Assembly (NCBI GenBank): GCA_022414725.1
Contig: CM039462.1
Span: 120,892,750-120,956,749, forward strand
Reading direction: 5' to 3'
From: Microglena sp. YARC
Lineage: Eukaryota > Chlorophyta > Chlorophyceae > Chlamydomonadales > Chlamydomonadaceae
Length of the DNA stretch: 64,000 bases
The stretch's first letter is position 1, and each line of letters starts with the position of its first letter. The notes beneath the pieces are model-generated. The model did not search any database and was not told where the DNA came from. It was given only the letters and a program-made list of their open reading frames with translations. The position numbers and the translations under genes are program-made. This document shows, in pieces, positions 1 through 10,424 of the stretch.

Positions 1-3000
1 CTTCAGGTTTGCTGATCCCAAGAAAGAACCCTGCTGGACACGAGGGCAAAGGCAAGCGTGCTGCGTCGCAGGCTGCAGACAATGCACCAGCCGCAAAGAA
101 ACAAACTCCTGTACCCGAACACAAGATTCATTCCTTGAGGAGGATTCAGACTTGAACTCAAGAAGTTCTGTCGACACTGTGCCCGGGCCATCTGACGACG
201 ATGATGCACCCAAAACCGCTCCTAAGAAAAGAGGTCGCGGTCAGCCTGGTTCTCAGAAGAAGACTATGTGGAAAGCGAAGAGATCACCGGCAGGAGAGAA
301 GAAAGGGGACAGCATTGGAAACATCGAAGGTGATTTGGCTAAGGCTAAGGCTTTCCTGACCGACAAGCATTTTTGGTGGAGAGCATTCATTGGACTGCAC
401 GAAGTTCCTCCCTCCAAAGCTACCTGTCAGAATCCGTGTGTTGGACCCTGTTCGAGTCGATCAACTCCTCGCCAATTTTTTGAAAACCACAATGGCCACT
501 GGGAAGGTATTGTTCATGGACATCAGCAAGGACCTGAAGAATGTATCTCCAGGTTTGGGCTAATATTGATCCAAGCAGGCTGGAACAGACGTTCAACAAC
601 ATCTCCAATGTGAAAGGGGAGTTTGGCGAGCCATGGATCATCGGAGGGTACCACAGCTCCCAAGCCTTCATCAAGTGGGCAGCAGACCGCCCTGGTGAAA
701 TTCCTCTGCGCAAATTGCTTCGTGTACCGGTTGTCAGAGGTGGAGGGTGCCACGTACGACGAGAAGCTTCAGAACGCTCGCCTCCTTTCCCTTTTGGACA
801 ACACAAGCGGCCAGTCGACTGAGGGGTACGACGCTCAGCCATTTTTGGTTTCTACCTTCCTGTGGCCGTGAATTGTACCTTCAGGCAGGCTGTCCCGCTC
901 GGACTGAGAAGGGGCATCAGTCAGACCAGTACAACAACTTCAAAACTCTGTGTGTCACCGGGGACGAGAAGTTGACGAAGTCTGTTGCTAGCCAGGGGGG
1001 TGCCACCGTGCCACGCTTCAAAGTCGTGAGCTTGACGAAGAGTCCTACAAGAAGGCTTTCCTGATCATTGTCCTCCATGGACGACCGGGAGAAGATCGGC
1101 GCCGACCACCTTGTTGAGCGCCTACAGAACGTGGAGCCTCCGCCTCCGCCAAACGATGAGGAGGAAGAGGAGGGGGACGACGAGGAAGCTGCACCTGGAT
1201 CCCATGGGAAAAAGGGCTAAGGGAAAGGCTAAGGACAAGATGAGGTCGGTCCTCGTTGAGGACATGAAGGAAACTATGAAGCTGCCACCTGGAGAGCTGA
1301 AGTTCTTCCTGAAGTCCGTGACCGACGACTTGTATGTCCACGAGTATGAAGCTTTCAAGATCAAGGACGAAGTGGACAATGTCGCGTTCACTACCGCGGT
1401 AGGTTCATGTTGTATATTAAGTTATTTTCAGACATGATCGGGATGATTGTGATGAAGTACGGTGGTGTGCCATTTTTCGTTATTGACAGCGATTCACTTC
1501 TCGCATTGGACGATGCTTCCGAGTATGATCGGGAGGACTGTGGGTGTGCCATGTCTCGTTATTGACATAAATTCACTTCTCGCTTTGGACGATGCTGCCG
1601 AGTATGATCGGGAAGACTGTGCGTGTGCCATATCTAGTTATTGACGGCGAATCCCTTCTTGCATTGGATGATGCTGCCGATTATGATCGGAGATGCTTCC
1701 TAGTATGATCGTTATCATGACAAGAAAACTCTTTTATTCGCAGACGTTTGCATCGGCATACAAGGCTTCGTTGGTTCATTACAAGACAGAAGTGTCAGCG
1801 GGCTTCGTCATCTACATCATCGACAGGCTTCTCAAGCAACACAATGTCTCGCCTGTGTCCTTTCGTGACGACTTGAAGTTACGCTTCAATTCTGGTTCGC
1901 CGCTTGACCTTGAGGCAAAGGGCTTCACGCACATGCACGCCTTCTTGGGCAATAACGCGGAACCCGCCGTTACCAACAAACCCCTTCCGCTGGTTGGCAT
2001 CGCCTTCAGCAGCAAGGCAGCTTCTGAAATCTTGATCGGGGGCATTCGATCCGATGCTTCGATTCCCGCACATCAGGTCTTCTCCGGGTGGCTGAGGGAC
2101 TATACCGCCCAGAGAAGGGATTGGTATGGTATACCACCTAGGGATGAAGTTTTGATGCCCAAGCTAACCATCACCGAGGTCACGCAAGTGGGAGGTCTGC
2201 TGAGTTTCGCGACAGACAAGGAAGCGCTAAACCAGCTTCTCGACAGTGGTTTTCTGTGATCAGGACAAGGGTCCAGCAAAAAAACCAGGCACAGATTATC
2301 AGTACCCCTGGCCGCTAGCATTGACGACATGAAGTTGCTAGTTCAGCCTGACCAGGAGTACCCAATGGCGACAGACGGCCTCCAACAACCAATCTGTGAT
2401 GATATGTCCAAGTTCCTCGAGGCCTGCCGTGAACTGCTTTTCGCACACCCCATTCCGCCTCGCAGTATCCATCTCGATGCGTTGAACACCATCAGGGGAG
2501 TCGTGGGTTTTCCTCGTCATGGACTTAACAAGGCGGAGGAAAGATGGAGCAGCAGGGATTCCGATGTTGAACCTGACAGAGGAGGTCTTGTTGTCATTGG
2601 CAGTAAAGTACGGTGATTTGCCAGTGTGGAAAAGGGGAGAGCCTTCCCGAACGCTTTTTCCGTCTCTACGATGGTGGACAGATGTATCCACACCTGATGT
2701 CGGCAGCTACAGCAGTGTTCATGGACGCTGACCACCAGATTGGAGCCGGTCGGGTCCAGCTAGAGACGGCAACAGTCAGCGCGCACCTTTACAACATGAA
2801 GGCGAAAACATTCCAGTGTGATGAAATCCGTAAGGTGCGTAGATGTTTAAAATGATAGACTACAAGTTGAAAAGTTGACGCTCCCGATCATAATCGGAGG
2901 ATGATGTGTTAAGCATGTCTTTTCACCACTTCAAAATCCATTACACATAATCCTTCCGATCACAGTCGGAGCATCACGTTGTTCAACTTGTCTTCCAACC

Positions 3001-4071
3001 CATAATCTAACTGACTTGTACATATTTCGTTTACTCTTGCAGGTGCCTGGCAAACTGATCGACTTGGTGATCATCGACCCCTGTCTCACTGGCGATGAAA
3101 AGGGACCGTTGTGGCTCGTCGATGAAGACTCTTGGAGTTCGACTGATGTGATCGACATGCTGCGGAACTTAGCAGGCCAGAATCGGAAGTTTGCCTCAGT
3201 GTGCCATGTGGTCGTGTACACCAACCAAGAGGAAGGCAGCAGGTTCCTTGTGGCTTTCAGAGAAGCTGGCGTGGCTGACATTCGCCTTACCCACATTACA
3301 CGCATGGGGCCAGACTTCAAGACACATTCCACCAGCATCGCCATCTCTGGGATCTTGCATCAAGGTGCGGGACAAGCGGGCCCGTCCTCGAAAGCTTCCA
3401 TTTCTTCTTCTGGTCTTGCCGCTGCCATCACGGTCTTCCTACCGCCTATTGACGCACAGAAAAGTGCCATTGGACGCCCCGACATTAGCGGCTGCTCGAT
3501 GAGTCCCAAACAAGTTGGATACCGCAGGAGAAGTGTCGCCGAATTCCGTCACTTTGTGCGGGAGCTTAGCTCCGTTGGCAACTATGTGATGTGCATGCAA
3601 GCTGGCGATGCCTCGGGCATGCTAGCGGCTTTGCTAGAGAGGAGGAACGCCATTGGCTTGGACTGTATCACTCAGAAGCTTGGGGCTGCTGCATGGCGTT
3701 TGAACATGTTTGCAAAAACGGAGCAGGCTATTCTATCACGTCTCGAAGCCTGTACTGATGCAGATGATGAAACAAGGGTGAGGACGGCGGTACTGGTTCA
3801 GGAAGACATTGACGCAGAGTTTCGCGACAACCCTGCTGAGCCCAGTGAGGAAATGATGCAAAAGCTAGAGACGTGTCTCCAGACATATCGCGAGAAGAAA
3901 GCCGCAGATTGGCCTGAGGACGAGTTCGAGGCCTGCAAGGAGAAGGTTCTGGAAAGCTGCATCAGTGCAGGAACAGTAAAAGGGCTGATGAGGACCAAGA
4001 AGTTAGATTTAGCCCTCGTTGGGTTGCGTGCCAACTTGTTCCCAGAGCAAGACGAGTCAGTTAGCACATGA
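1..4071 (+). CDS. Spliced host-like gene, 5'-partial, three exon blocks, possible methyltransferase-like domain
   Basis: The gene enters from the left edge and ends at a stop at 4069-4071. Exon block 1 (to 1398) is rich in Lys, Ser and Asp and changes frame several times. Intron 1 is 1399-1743 and intron 2 is 2835-3042; both are GT-AG and both fall in phase 0, so the frames either side join cleanly. Exon 2 (1744-2834) also changes frame at least three times. Exon 3 (3043-4071) is a clean 343-codon stretch. Around the second junction the text reads LIDLVIIDPCL, which weakly resembles the DPPY motif of N6-adenine/N4-cytosine methyltransferases, but the motif is not exact. I do not recognise the family. 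The introns mark it as eukaryotic rather than viral. The dense frameshifts suggest a pseudogene or indel errors. Confidence 0.5.
1399..1743 (+). other. Intron 1 with internal tandem repeat
   Basis: Donor GTAGGT at 1399 and acceptor TTCGCAG ending at 1743, phase 0. Inside, 1434-1690 holds about three copies of a 79-bp unit, each beginning with GATCGGGA. The first copy can be read as protein (VIDSDSLLALDDASEYD), so the unit may derive from coding sequence. Confidence 0.6.
2835..3042 (+). other. Intron 2
   Basis: Donor GTGCGT at 2835, pyrimidine-rich tract and TTGCAG acceptor ending at 3042, phase 0. It contains two related segments around GATCATAATCGGAG and GATCACAGTCGGAG. Confidence 0.6.
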
Positions 4072-4676
4072 TCTGTCAGCACTAAGTGCAGAAGTTAGCA
4101 CCAATGGACTTGTTGGCAGCAGTTCAACATTAGCATTGTGCACAAGTTTCACGAGTGTACTTGTTTGCACCATCCAACACACATTTTGAGTGATTTCAGG
4201 ATTCTAGGATGGCAGGTTGCAGATTTCAGGATTTAATTTTGTGTTATGTACATAATGAGCTTATGAGGTATGAAATTATGAATAATAAGTCCTGAGTTAG
4301 GAGTTATTAGTTCTGACTTGTATAAGGTACATATAAGTTCTGAGTTGTGAGTTATAAATTATGAGGTACACATAAGTACAGATTTCGGAGTCGTAAGTAC
4401 TAAGTTGTAATTTTGAACTGTTGAGTTGTGAGTTGTGAGATAAATAATTATGAGCAATGCGTTCAAGACTTTGTAAACAGCTTTCACCTTCCTCTTGACT
4501 GTCCTCTACAATTGATTTTGTATTCCAATACTTTCTCTCTCTCCAAACGAGCAAATCAATGTTACAATTGAAATTGAAGGGAATAGTCTCTTTCTCAGGA
4601 ATACAACAAAACAATCTTACAAAATAAATTGTAAGATATTTTCGTAAAAGCCACCAAAAAAGCAAAATCAATTAAT
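4072..4676. other. Intergenic, AT-rich with degenerate short repeats
   Basis: No gene is visible. Between about 4290 and 4450 there are imperfect repeats built on GAGTTGTGAGTTATAA and TATGAGGTACA. This stretch separates the intron-bearing host-like gene from the intronless viral block and may contain the junction between them. Confidence 0.5.
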
Positions 4677-4883
4677 TTGCGAAAACGATCTTACGAAATT
4701 TACGATTCTAAGGCGATCGTTTTCAACACTGGATCCGTGAACGTGAACGGGAAGAACCTGAGGGCCGTCATGTGCTTTGCAAAGGCGACCGTTGATTTCA
4801 TCCTAGACAACAAGCTAATCGGAAAAGGGCTCACTCGTTCCCCCTCCTCGTCTGCTCACGCCACTGAGAAGATCGGACGGTGA
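4677..4883 (+). pseudogene. Gene fragment, possibly TATA-binding-protein-like
   Basis: An open stretch of 68 codons with no ATG at its start. It reads AIVFNTGSVNVNGKN followed by an amphipathic helix, a pattern that weakly recalls one lobe of TATA-binding proteins (strand, F-x-S/T-G, strand, helix), which some giant viruses encode. It is far too short for the roughly 180-residue TBP core. Its last 50 bases overlap the end of the opposite-strand gene at 4831-5121. It is most likely the truncated end of a gene whose start has been lost. The assignment is tentative. Confidence 0.3.
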
Positions 4884-5121
4884 ACATCTCCCCAAGAGGC
4901 ATTCGCCCGGAGCCAAAATTACCCTTCATTGTACCCTGGCTCTGGCAATTATTCTGCATAGGACCAACATGGGTTTGTCCAGAAACACAAGGAAGGTTGT
5001 ACAATAGCCCACTGTCCTTGCGAGGGTCATACATTTCCTGACGTGAGGATCTGTTGCACATATAATCTCCCTGGGAATCGTACATACAAAAGCTCTCTTT
5101 CTTGGTACTTAGACGTGACAT
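4831..5121 (-). CDS. Small hypothetical protein, 96 aa
   Basis: Starts MSRLSTKKESF and is rich in Gly, Gln, Ser, Met and Asp with four Cys, ending in a charged tail. There is no membrane segment or signal peptide. The start at 5121 is preferred over an upstream Met at 5157 because the added residues look like non-coding sequence. It is the last gene of a run of leftward genes (4831-7891). I do not recognise the family. Its composition resembles small structural proteins of large DNA viruses, but that is inference only. Confidence 0.5.
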   Translation of the reverse strand: MSRLSTKKESFCMYDSQGDYMCNRSSRQEMYDPRKDSGLLYNLPCVSGQTHVGPMQNNCQSQGTMKGNFGSGRMPLGEMFTVRSSQWREQTRRGNE

Positions 5122-5166
5122 TCGTGTGCGTTGTGTGTGTGTACATTTGTATAACAATTAAATCTT

Positions 5167-6009
5167 TCAAATAAGTCTTTTTTCCACCACCTTCAGCGAT
5201 GCTGTCATGGCTCGAATTGTCAAGGGGGTGTACTCATTGTGGATTGATGGGTGAATGCCATACGTGACATCAATGTCGCTCTCATTACGCAATGCATGCA
5301 AATGTCGAGTCACAAAGTTTGCAAGTGAAACTCTGCAGTCTTTTATTGGATATGAAGTGTAACAAAAATGAATGTTGCCGTCTATATGCATATTCTCCAT
5401 GTTGACGTAGTCGTCGGTCAAAGTCATGTCGCTCCAGAATTCTTGGACTGAAGCGTCCCACTTTTTGCCCACACCCATCATGTCGACCATTCCCCTAACC
5501 CACTTCATCATCCTGGTACGCCCGACGGAGATGGCGCTAGCCTTTTCTATGTACCCGTTCAAGTCATACTCCCCTATAAAAGATTGGTACATGTTGAAAC
5601 GGTCCCTATCCACACGCTCTATCACAAAAACGTGACCAGGGAAGTAATATTCTTCAAGGTCCTTGTTGTTATCATTCGCTGCATTATTTTTCTTCTTACT
5701 GTACTGCGTCATAAGTACATAAAACATGCAATGATCGTCCGAAGAGGTAAACATAGCGTCGTAAAAACTAGATACCACTTTGCGCGAACTATCACGGTCT
5801 TGCTCACTCAATCTCTTGGACTTCACATGGTTGCAATTGTTCAGTGTATCCTGAACACGCGCAACAAGCAGATGTGTCATCATCAAAGCAGTGCAATAAC
5901 AACGAGTGAGTTGCAATGGGAGCTCAATGTTGATCTTAGTAAGGTCTACCGCAATAGCTTGCAATATCGCAGGCAAATGGTCGCGAATCACGTAGCCCGT
6001 GTCACACAT
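5167..6009 (-). CDS. Hypothetical protein, 280 aa, viral block
   Basis: An uninterrupted 280-codon frame starting MCDTGYVIRDHLPAIL, with AT-rich sequence just upstream. It looks like a soluble alpha/beta protein. Notable segments are YYFPGHVFVIERVD with MYQSFIGEYDL in the middle, and a C-terminal half with several Tyr/His. No catalytic motif is recognised. It lies between the small gene ending at 4831 and the glycosyltransferase ending at 6077, all on the same strand with short spacers, as is usual for giant-virus genomes. Function unknown. Confidence 0.7.
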   Translation of the reverse strand: MCDTGYVIRDHLPAILQAIAVDLTKINIELPLQLTRCYCTALMMTHLLVARVQDTLNNCNHVKSKRLSEQDRDSSRKVVSSFYDAMFTSSDDHCMFYVLMTQYSKKKNNAANDNNKDLEEYYFPGHVFVIERVDRDRFNMYQSFIGEYDLNGYIEKASAISVGRTRMMKWVRGMVDMMGVGKKWDASVQEFWSDMTLTDDYVNMENMHIDGNIHFCYTSYPIKDCRVSLANFVTRHLHALRNESDIDVTYGIHPSIHNEYTPLTIRAMTASLKVVEKRLI

Positions 6010-6076
6010 TCCTTGTTCTCAAATATACATGGAAACATTATAATCGAACCTTGCTTTTTGGCAACGTGACGGCTCT

Positions 6077-7891
6077 CTACTTAATTTTGAACCCGCAGAA
6101 GGATTCCCACGCAGTCTCGGAAACCGTTGGGGACAACATATTGCTCTCCACGTGCGTAGCGAAAGCAGGATCGCCGAGATGAGAGGCGCATGCTTCTCTT
6201 TCATGAGCGCCAAGAACTTTCCGTGATCGTCAGCGGGACCCGGGAGAGAACAGAAACGCAGTTGCAGAGGCAAGTGACTCATCAACGTGCCCGCGAGACA
6301 AGCGAACGTGTTCGTTGTCGAGGGGTCGTACGCCAGTGCAACGACTTACTGTGTAACACACAGCTTTGAAGATCTCGGTACATCGGCAAATTGTACTTGT
6401 CGGGGTGATCGTACAATGTGACGTAGCCCGGCGTGTCACCGAGCACGTCGAATCCTTCGAGGAGCGCGCCTACCCATCCCTCTCGATGCGCGTAGTCGTC
6501 CTCGAGCAAGTATACGACATCGTTCGGTAATACTCGACACTCCTTCACGTGCCTCTCGATCAAAGCGAACAAGTTGCGCAACGCCGAGGCGTCGTCCCCC
6601 CCACGCGCGACCGATGTGGACACCTTGCCTTTGTCATACCCTTCATGATCCTTCAAGATGTCAGAAACGAAGTGCGATGCAAGCGATCCAGTTGTGTCGT
6701 CGTACGCGATCACGAAAGATGCAACGCGAGCGTCGCGACTCACGTCACGAAGGAGTGATGCGAATATGCCGCGACGGTCGAAATAGTCCGGGCGCCTCTT
6801 GTGCACAGAGCTGGGTGAGCATGAGCAGTGACGCTGGTACACGTGAACAACACGTCGGAGGCCCACATCTGCATATTTCACATCATCAATAGCAACGGGA
6901 GATGATGGTATGTCAAGATGGAGATGATGTGGCGTGTTTGATTTAATCTCGAATGGAGGCTTGAGTGTCGTTGTCGTGGTGAGTGCGATACCGTGCACAA
7001 AGTCTGTGCCAGGCCACTTACCGGTCCGTTCAACTTCGTCGAACGCATTGTTTATATCGGCCACCCAGTCACGATCTACGGAGTGTCCCCAGTTTCTCAC
7101 CTTTCCGAGCAGGCCATCGCGCAGACCACCGATACTAGAAAATGCGTTGGACGTACGCACCCACGAGTAATGCCAAAACATGGCCTGTCCGTTACAAGAT
7201 GAGAGTGTTGATGGAAGAGGACCACCTTTGATCCCGTCCGAAAGCACGTTGTGACGCACTACCACCCCCCCACCACTAGACCGTATGACATCCGCGATGC
7301 CATCGCGCTCCCTCTTGTGCGTCAGTGCGCGGGGCGATCCTAGCACATTCGAATGCACCAAAACAATAGAGTCCTGGAGCAGCATAGAGACCAGACACGG
7401 GTGCATGAACGCCCAATAGTTCCCCATCTTGTACATCACATTGGACCCGTCATGTTCGATCTTATCGCGATGGTGCTCGACCATGCTCGCAAGGCGTCGC
7501 CGTCGGGAACCTCGTCCGCGTCCAAGAGGAATGCCCAAAACGGCTGGTACCCCGTGTAAGAGCGCGCCTCGTGGAAAGCCGTCTGCCTAGCCAGGTTATG
7601 CAATACGTACGGGTTCAGGAGGTCGGCGTCGGACACAGGGTACTTTACAGTAAGCACAGACTTCCCGCTGGAGGCACCCACACGCGCACACACTTTTGCA
7701 ATGTAGGAGAGCTCCTCAACAGACTCAAGCTGTCCAGAGTACAAACGCTCCCCAATGCTTACCACTACAAAATCGCTGTATTTGACCGCATTCACCAACA
7801 AGGACTCGATGTACTCACGCTCCTGGCTGCAGTACGAAACGATCGTGCACCACAAGGAGCGGTCGAAATCTTCTCCGGGCAAGGTTGACAT
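6077..7891 (-). pseudogene. Two-domain glycosyltransferase, interrupted by about three frameshifts
   Basis: Reading leftward from the ATG at 7891, the first domain has the layout of a GT-A glycosyltransferase: an N-terminal WCTIVSYCSQEREYIESLL segment and an acidic LLDADEVPDGD motif for metal and nucleotide-sugar binding. The frame then shifts near 7490. The second domain carries VVYLLEDDYAHREGW, a second acidic motif. Two more shifts lie near 6335 (within a Ser-Thr-Thr-Asn-Thr-Phe segment) and near 6176. The last frame ends at 6077. Each shift is a single-base step with clear homology-like continuation, so the gene was recently intact or is mis-sequenced. It probably built glycans on virion or host proteins in the cytoplasm, as expected for virus-encoded glycosyltransferases. 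Confidence 0.7.
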
Positions 7892-8002
7892 TCTCTCTAA
7901 TTACTTTTTATTAATTATTGCAAATTCCTTACATTGTATTTTTGGGGTCCCAGAAGAGAAGAGTGTAAAGACTGAATCACTCAATAAAATGAGTATTGCA
8001 AT

Positions 8003-8592
8003 ATGAATAATCAAGGCGGTTACCCAGTGGACCAAGCTTCTAGGGAGGAGGCTTCTCCATTGTTCCTGAATGATATATGGACGGTATACTTCCACAACCC
8101 TCAAGACCATGACTGGACGTACGATAGCTACGTCCGGTTGGGGAACATAAGCACCGCCGAGGAGGTCCTCGCGTACATCGACATCATGCGTGAGGACGTA
8201 CAGAACGGCATGTTCTTTGTGATGCGCGAACACGTGTTCCCGTGTTGGGACGATCCACTCAACATCGCGGAACCACGGTGTCGATGAAAATCCTGAAGGA
8301 CGGCGTGACCCAGGATTGGGAGGACATCATGTGTAGTGTGCTAGGCGAGACGTTTTTGAAGGACGCGTCGCTAGCGAACTCAGTCAACGGCATATCCATC
8401 AGCCCCAAGCGATCATTCTGTATCATAAAGATCTGGATGCGACAACCAGGACTGCTCACTACCATTTCGGACGCGACCATCCCTGCCACGTACACAGGAG
8501 ACCTACACTGCTCTGCAAACGCAGACAACATCAAAAACAACAATGCAAGAGAAACGCAATGCAGCTCTACAGTCGGCGGAGAAGTAAAATGA
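8003..8592 (+). pseudogene. eIF4E: eIF4E-like cap-binding translation factor, one frameshift, 3' end replaced by a MITE
   Basis: Reads as an eIF4E fold: W-x-V-x-F near residue 26, HDWTYDSYVRLGNISTAEE, then GMFFVMREHVFPCWDDPLN holding the second cap-stacking Trp. Near 8270 a one-base loss moves the rest into another frame, which continues TVSMKILKDGV, WEDIMC and ISPKRSFCIIKIW, the expected C-terminal half. eIF4E binds the 5' cap of mRNA to start translation. Several giant viruses carry their own copy, which fits the viral block. The last codons and the stop at 8590-8592 come from the inverted repeat of the MITE that begins at 8578, so the native end is lost. It is transcribed away from the glycosyltransferase gene, 111 bases apart. 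Confidence 0.8.
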
Positions 8593-8690
8593 AACATACG
8601 GATTCTGAAGGATGGAGAGACGTGATCTAAAAAAGAACCACGCTATTCTCTTACACGAAGCGGTTTCATTTTAGTATTCCGTTGACTGTA
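8578..8690. mobile_element. MITE, family A, 113 bp
   Basis: Begins TACAGTCGGCGGAG and ends TATTCCGTTGACTGTA, with inverted repeats of about 27 bp that include TAAAATGAAAC. TA dinucleotides sit at both ends, as for Tc1/mariner insertions. It has no coding capacity. The ends match the 3.6-kb element at 29004-32620, so it is a non-autonomous relative. It sits on the 3' end of the eIF4E gene. Confidence 0.8.
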
Positions 8691-8755
8691 TCTAGCGAGT
8701 CGTTCCGGAGTCTCTAAATTCTGAGTAGAAATTTCAAAAAATCCGCCGGGAGTCA
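8691..8755. repeat. Family C MITE fragment
   Basis: Directly abuts the family A MITE. It matches the right part of the family C element (GCGAGTCGTTC, a TAAATTCTGA segment, then CCGCCGGGAG). The arrangement suggests that the family A MITE landed in an older family C copy. Confidence 0.6.
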
Positions 8756-8830
8756 GGATCTTGTACCAAGGATAAAAAACGACGGAATCGTGTATGAGTG
8801 TAAAGACACAAAGTCATACAAAAAACTGAA

Positions 8831-9652
8831 ATGCAAAAGTACACCCCTGTAAGTGCACAAATGCACAAGTACACCCCTTTAAGTGCACAAATGCACAAGT
8901 ACACCCCTGTAAGTGGCGTCGCATACGACAATGATATCTTCAGCAACAGCCAAGGGACTACTAGTTCAGCAGGGGACGAAATCGATATTAAGCATTGCGA
9001 CACAGCTGAAGATATTTCTATGAATGACCCGAACGTCTACTCCGAATGTCTCAGTATCACGGTGAAGCAACAGCAGGAGACGATATCTGCACTCTACTCC
9101 GAGAACACGTTGTTACAATGTCGCATACTCACCCTAGAGTCGGAAATCTCGACTTTCCACGCGAAACTTGAGCAACAACAACAACTCTCGAACCAGCTTC
9201 AAGCGGCTGTGCTGATGCAAGACGCTGTACCTCACCATACCAGACACAATGGAGAAGGAAACACTGTCAGGGGGGAAGACGACTCAATGATGCTGGCGTC
9301 TGTAGAGGTGGGCGACATAGAACTCTTCTGCACAATCATTCGGTCGTCGTCGTCCTCCATGGACAATACGGAGAAGGACGTCATCGGTCGCATAGGAGGG
9401 GTGGCATTACTGCTAGCATGCCAGAATGGTCACTTCAAGATCGCAGAGTTCTTGCTAGATAAAGGCGTCAGCGCACACGTCGATCGAGACAGCCCTCTGC
9501 AATGGGCGGCACAAAATGGCGACGTCGAGCTCGCTAAGCTGCTACTCAAATATGGAGCCGATCCCAAGGTGTTAAATAACTGCCCGCTGCGAATCGCATT
9601 GCGGATGGGGCACGTTGACATGGTGAATCTGCTCAATTCTTGGATGTTATAA
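8831..9652 (+). CDS. Ankyrin-repeat protein with coiled coil, 273 aa
   Basis: Residues 1-28 are three near-identical copies of a ten-residue unit built on KYTPVSAQMH. Residues about 75-125 form a Gln-rich coiled coil. Residues about 150-270 hold about three ankyrin repeats, with GHFKIAEFLLDKG and GDVELAKLLLKYGADP as the clearest. Ankyrin proteins are numerous in giant viruses and usually mediate host protein contacts, sometimes as ubiquitin-ligase adaptors; no F-box or PRANC domain is seen here. The N-terminal repeat could be slippage of a 27-bp unit, and the real start may be one of the later Met residues. The 3' end overlaps the convergent thioredoxin gene by 20 bases. Confidence 0.8.
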   Translation: MQKYTPVSAQMHKYTPLSAQMHKYTPVSGVAYDNDIFSNSQGTTSSAGDEIDIKHCDTAEDISMNDPNVYSECLSITVKQQQETISALYSENTLLQCRILTLESEISTFHAKLEQQQQLSNQLQAAVLMQDAVPHHTRHNGEGNTVRGEDDSMMLASVEVGDIELFCTIIRSSSSSMDNTEKDVIGRIGGVALLLACQNGHFKIAEFLLDKGVSAHVDRDSPLQWAAQNGDVELAKLLLKYGADPKVLNNCPLRIALRMGHVDMVNLLNSWML

Positions 9653-10301
9653 CTGAGTTCATTACATGGTTCTTGAGCATTGAAAACTTCTTCCTGATAG
9701 CGGCTGCTTCGTCCTCCATATTCTCAACAAAACCCTCCTTTGATGCTACTAGAATCACACCTTGGGTCTTCAGGAAGTCTTCCATACCCTCTACAGTGCG
9801 CTCTCCGGAGAACTTCTTCACATCTCCAGCTTTATCGAGCAGTACCGTGGGGAATCCGGTTGCATGATTGAGGTACTTCTTAGCAGCGGGGTCGCCGCGT
9901 TCGTACTTGCGCATGGTCAAGCCCTTTCCGTGCTTGGTTTTCATTTCTTCCCACACCGGCATAAATCGCTCGCACCATCCGCACCCGTCCATATGGAGGT
10001 AGACAAGTGTTGCGGCGATCGGCTTCTTCTTAATGGGATCCTTGATAGCGCCACTGGACGCCTTTGTGCCACTATCCTCCTTCCCCTCAAATCCCTCTTC
10101 ATTGCTGCTCTCCACCACGTATTCCATGGCGTCTCTCTGGGTCCTGACCATGGACATAAGCACTAAGAGGAAGAGGATGGCTGCGATGGAGATCATGACA
10201 AACATAATGATACGCTGCCCATCTCCATTGGAACAAGAAGAGGGTGAAGATGGGGCGGCGTTGGAGTATGAGGATCGGAGTCGAGACGCTTTGGGAGGCA
10301 T
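9633..10301 (-). CDS. Membrane-anchored thioredoxin-like protein, 222 aa
   Basis: A Ser-rich N-terminus is followed by one hydrophobic helix (residues about 31-51), a charged linker, and a thioredoxin fold. The redox motif is CGWC at residues 107-110 and the cis-proline segment is GFPTVLL near 149-155. Length and order (helix then thioredoxin) resemble virion or endomembrane thioredoxins of algal giant viruses. The likely role is forming or shuffling disulfides in virion membrane proteins. It is convergent with the ankyrin gene and overlaps its last codons. Start chosen at MPPKASR, just downstream of an AT-rich stretch. Confidence 0.85.
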   Translation of the reverse strand: MPPKASRLRSSYSNAAPSSPSSCSNGDGQRIIMFVMISIAAILFLLVLMSMVRTQRDAMEYVVESSNEEGFEGKEDSGTKASSGAIKDPIKKKPIAATLVYLHMDGCGWCERFMPVWEEMKTKHGKGLTMRKYERGDPAAKKYLNHATGFPTVLLDKAGDVKKFSGERTVEGMEDFLKTQGVILVASKEGFVENMEDEAAAIRKKFSMLKNHVMNSVITSKN

Positions 10302-10424
10302 CTGTTTACAGTTTTTGTTTTATTAAATATACTGTATGATATTTTTAAAATACAGGGGCATCTTCAGGTTGTTGTAATTTCTTGATCCGGATATCCAAAA
10401 TTGTAAGAAATTTTCTTGAATGCA

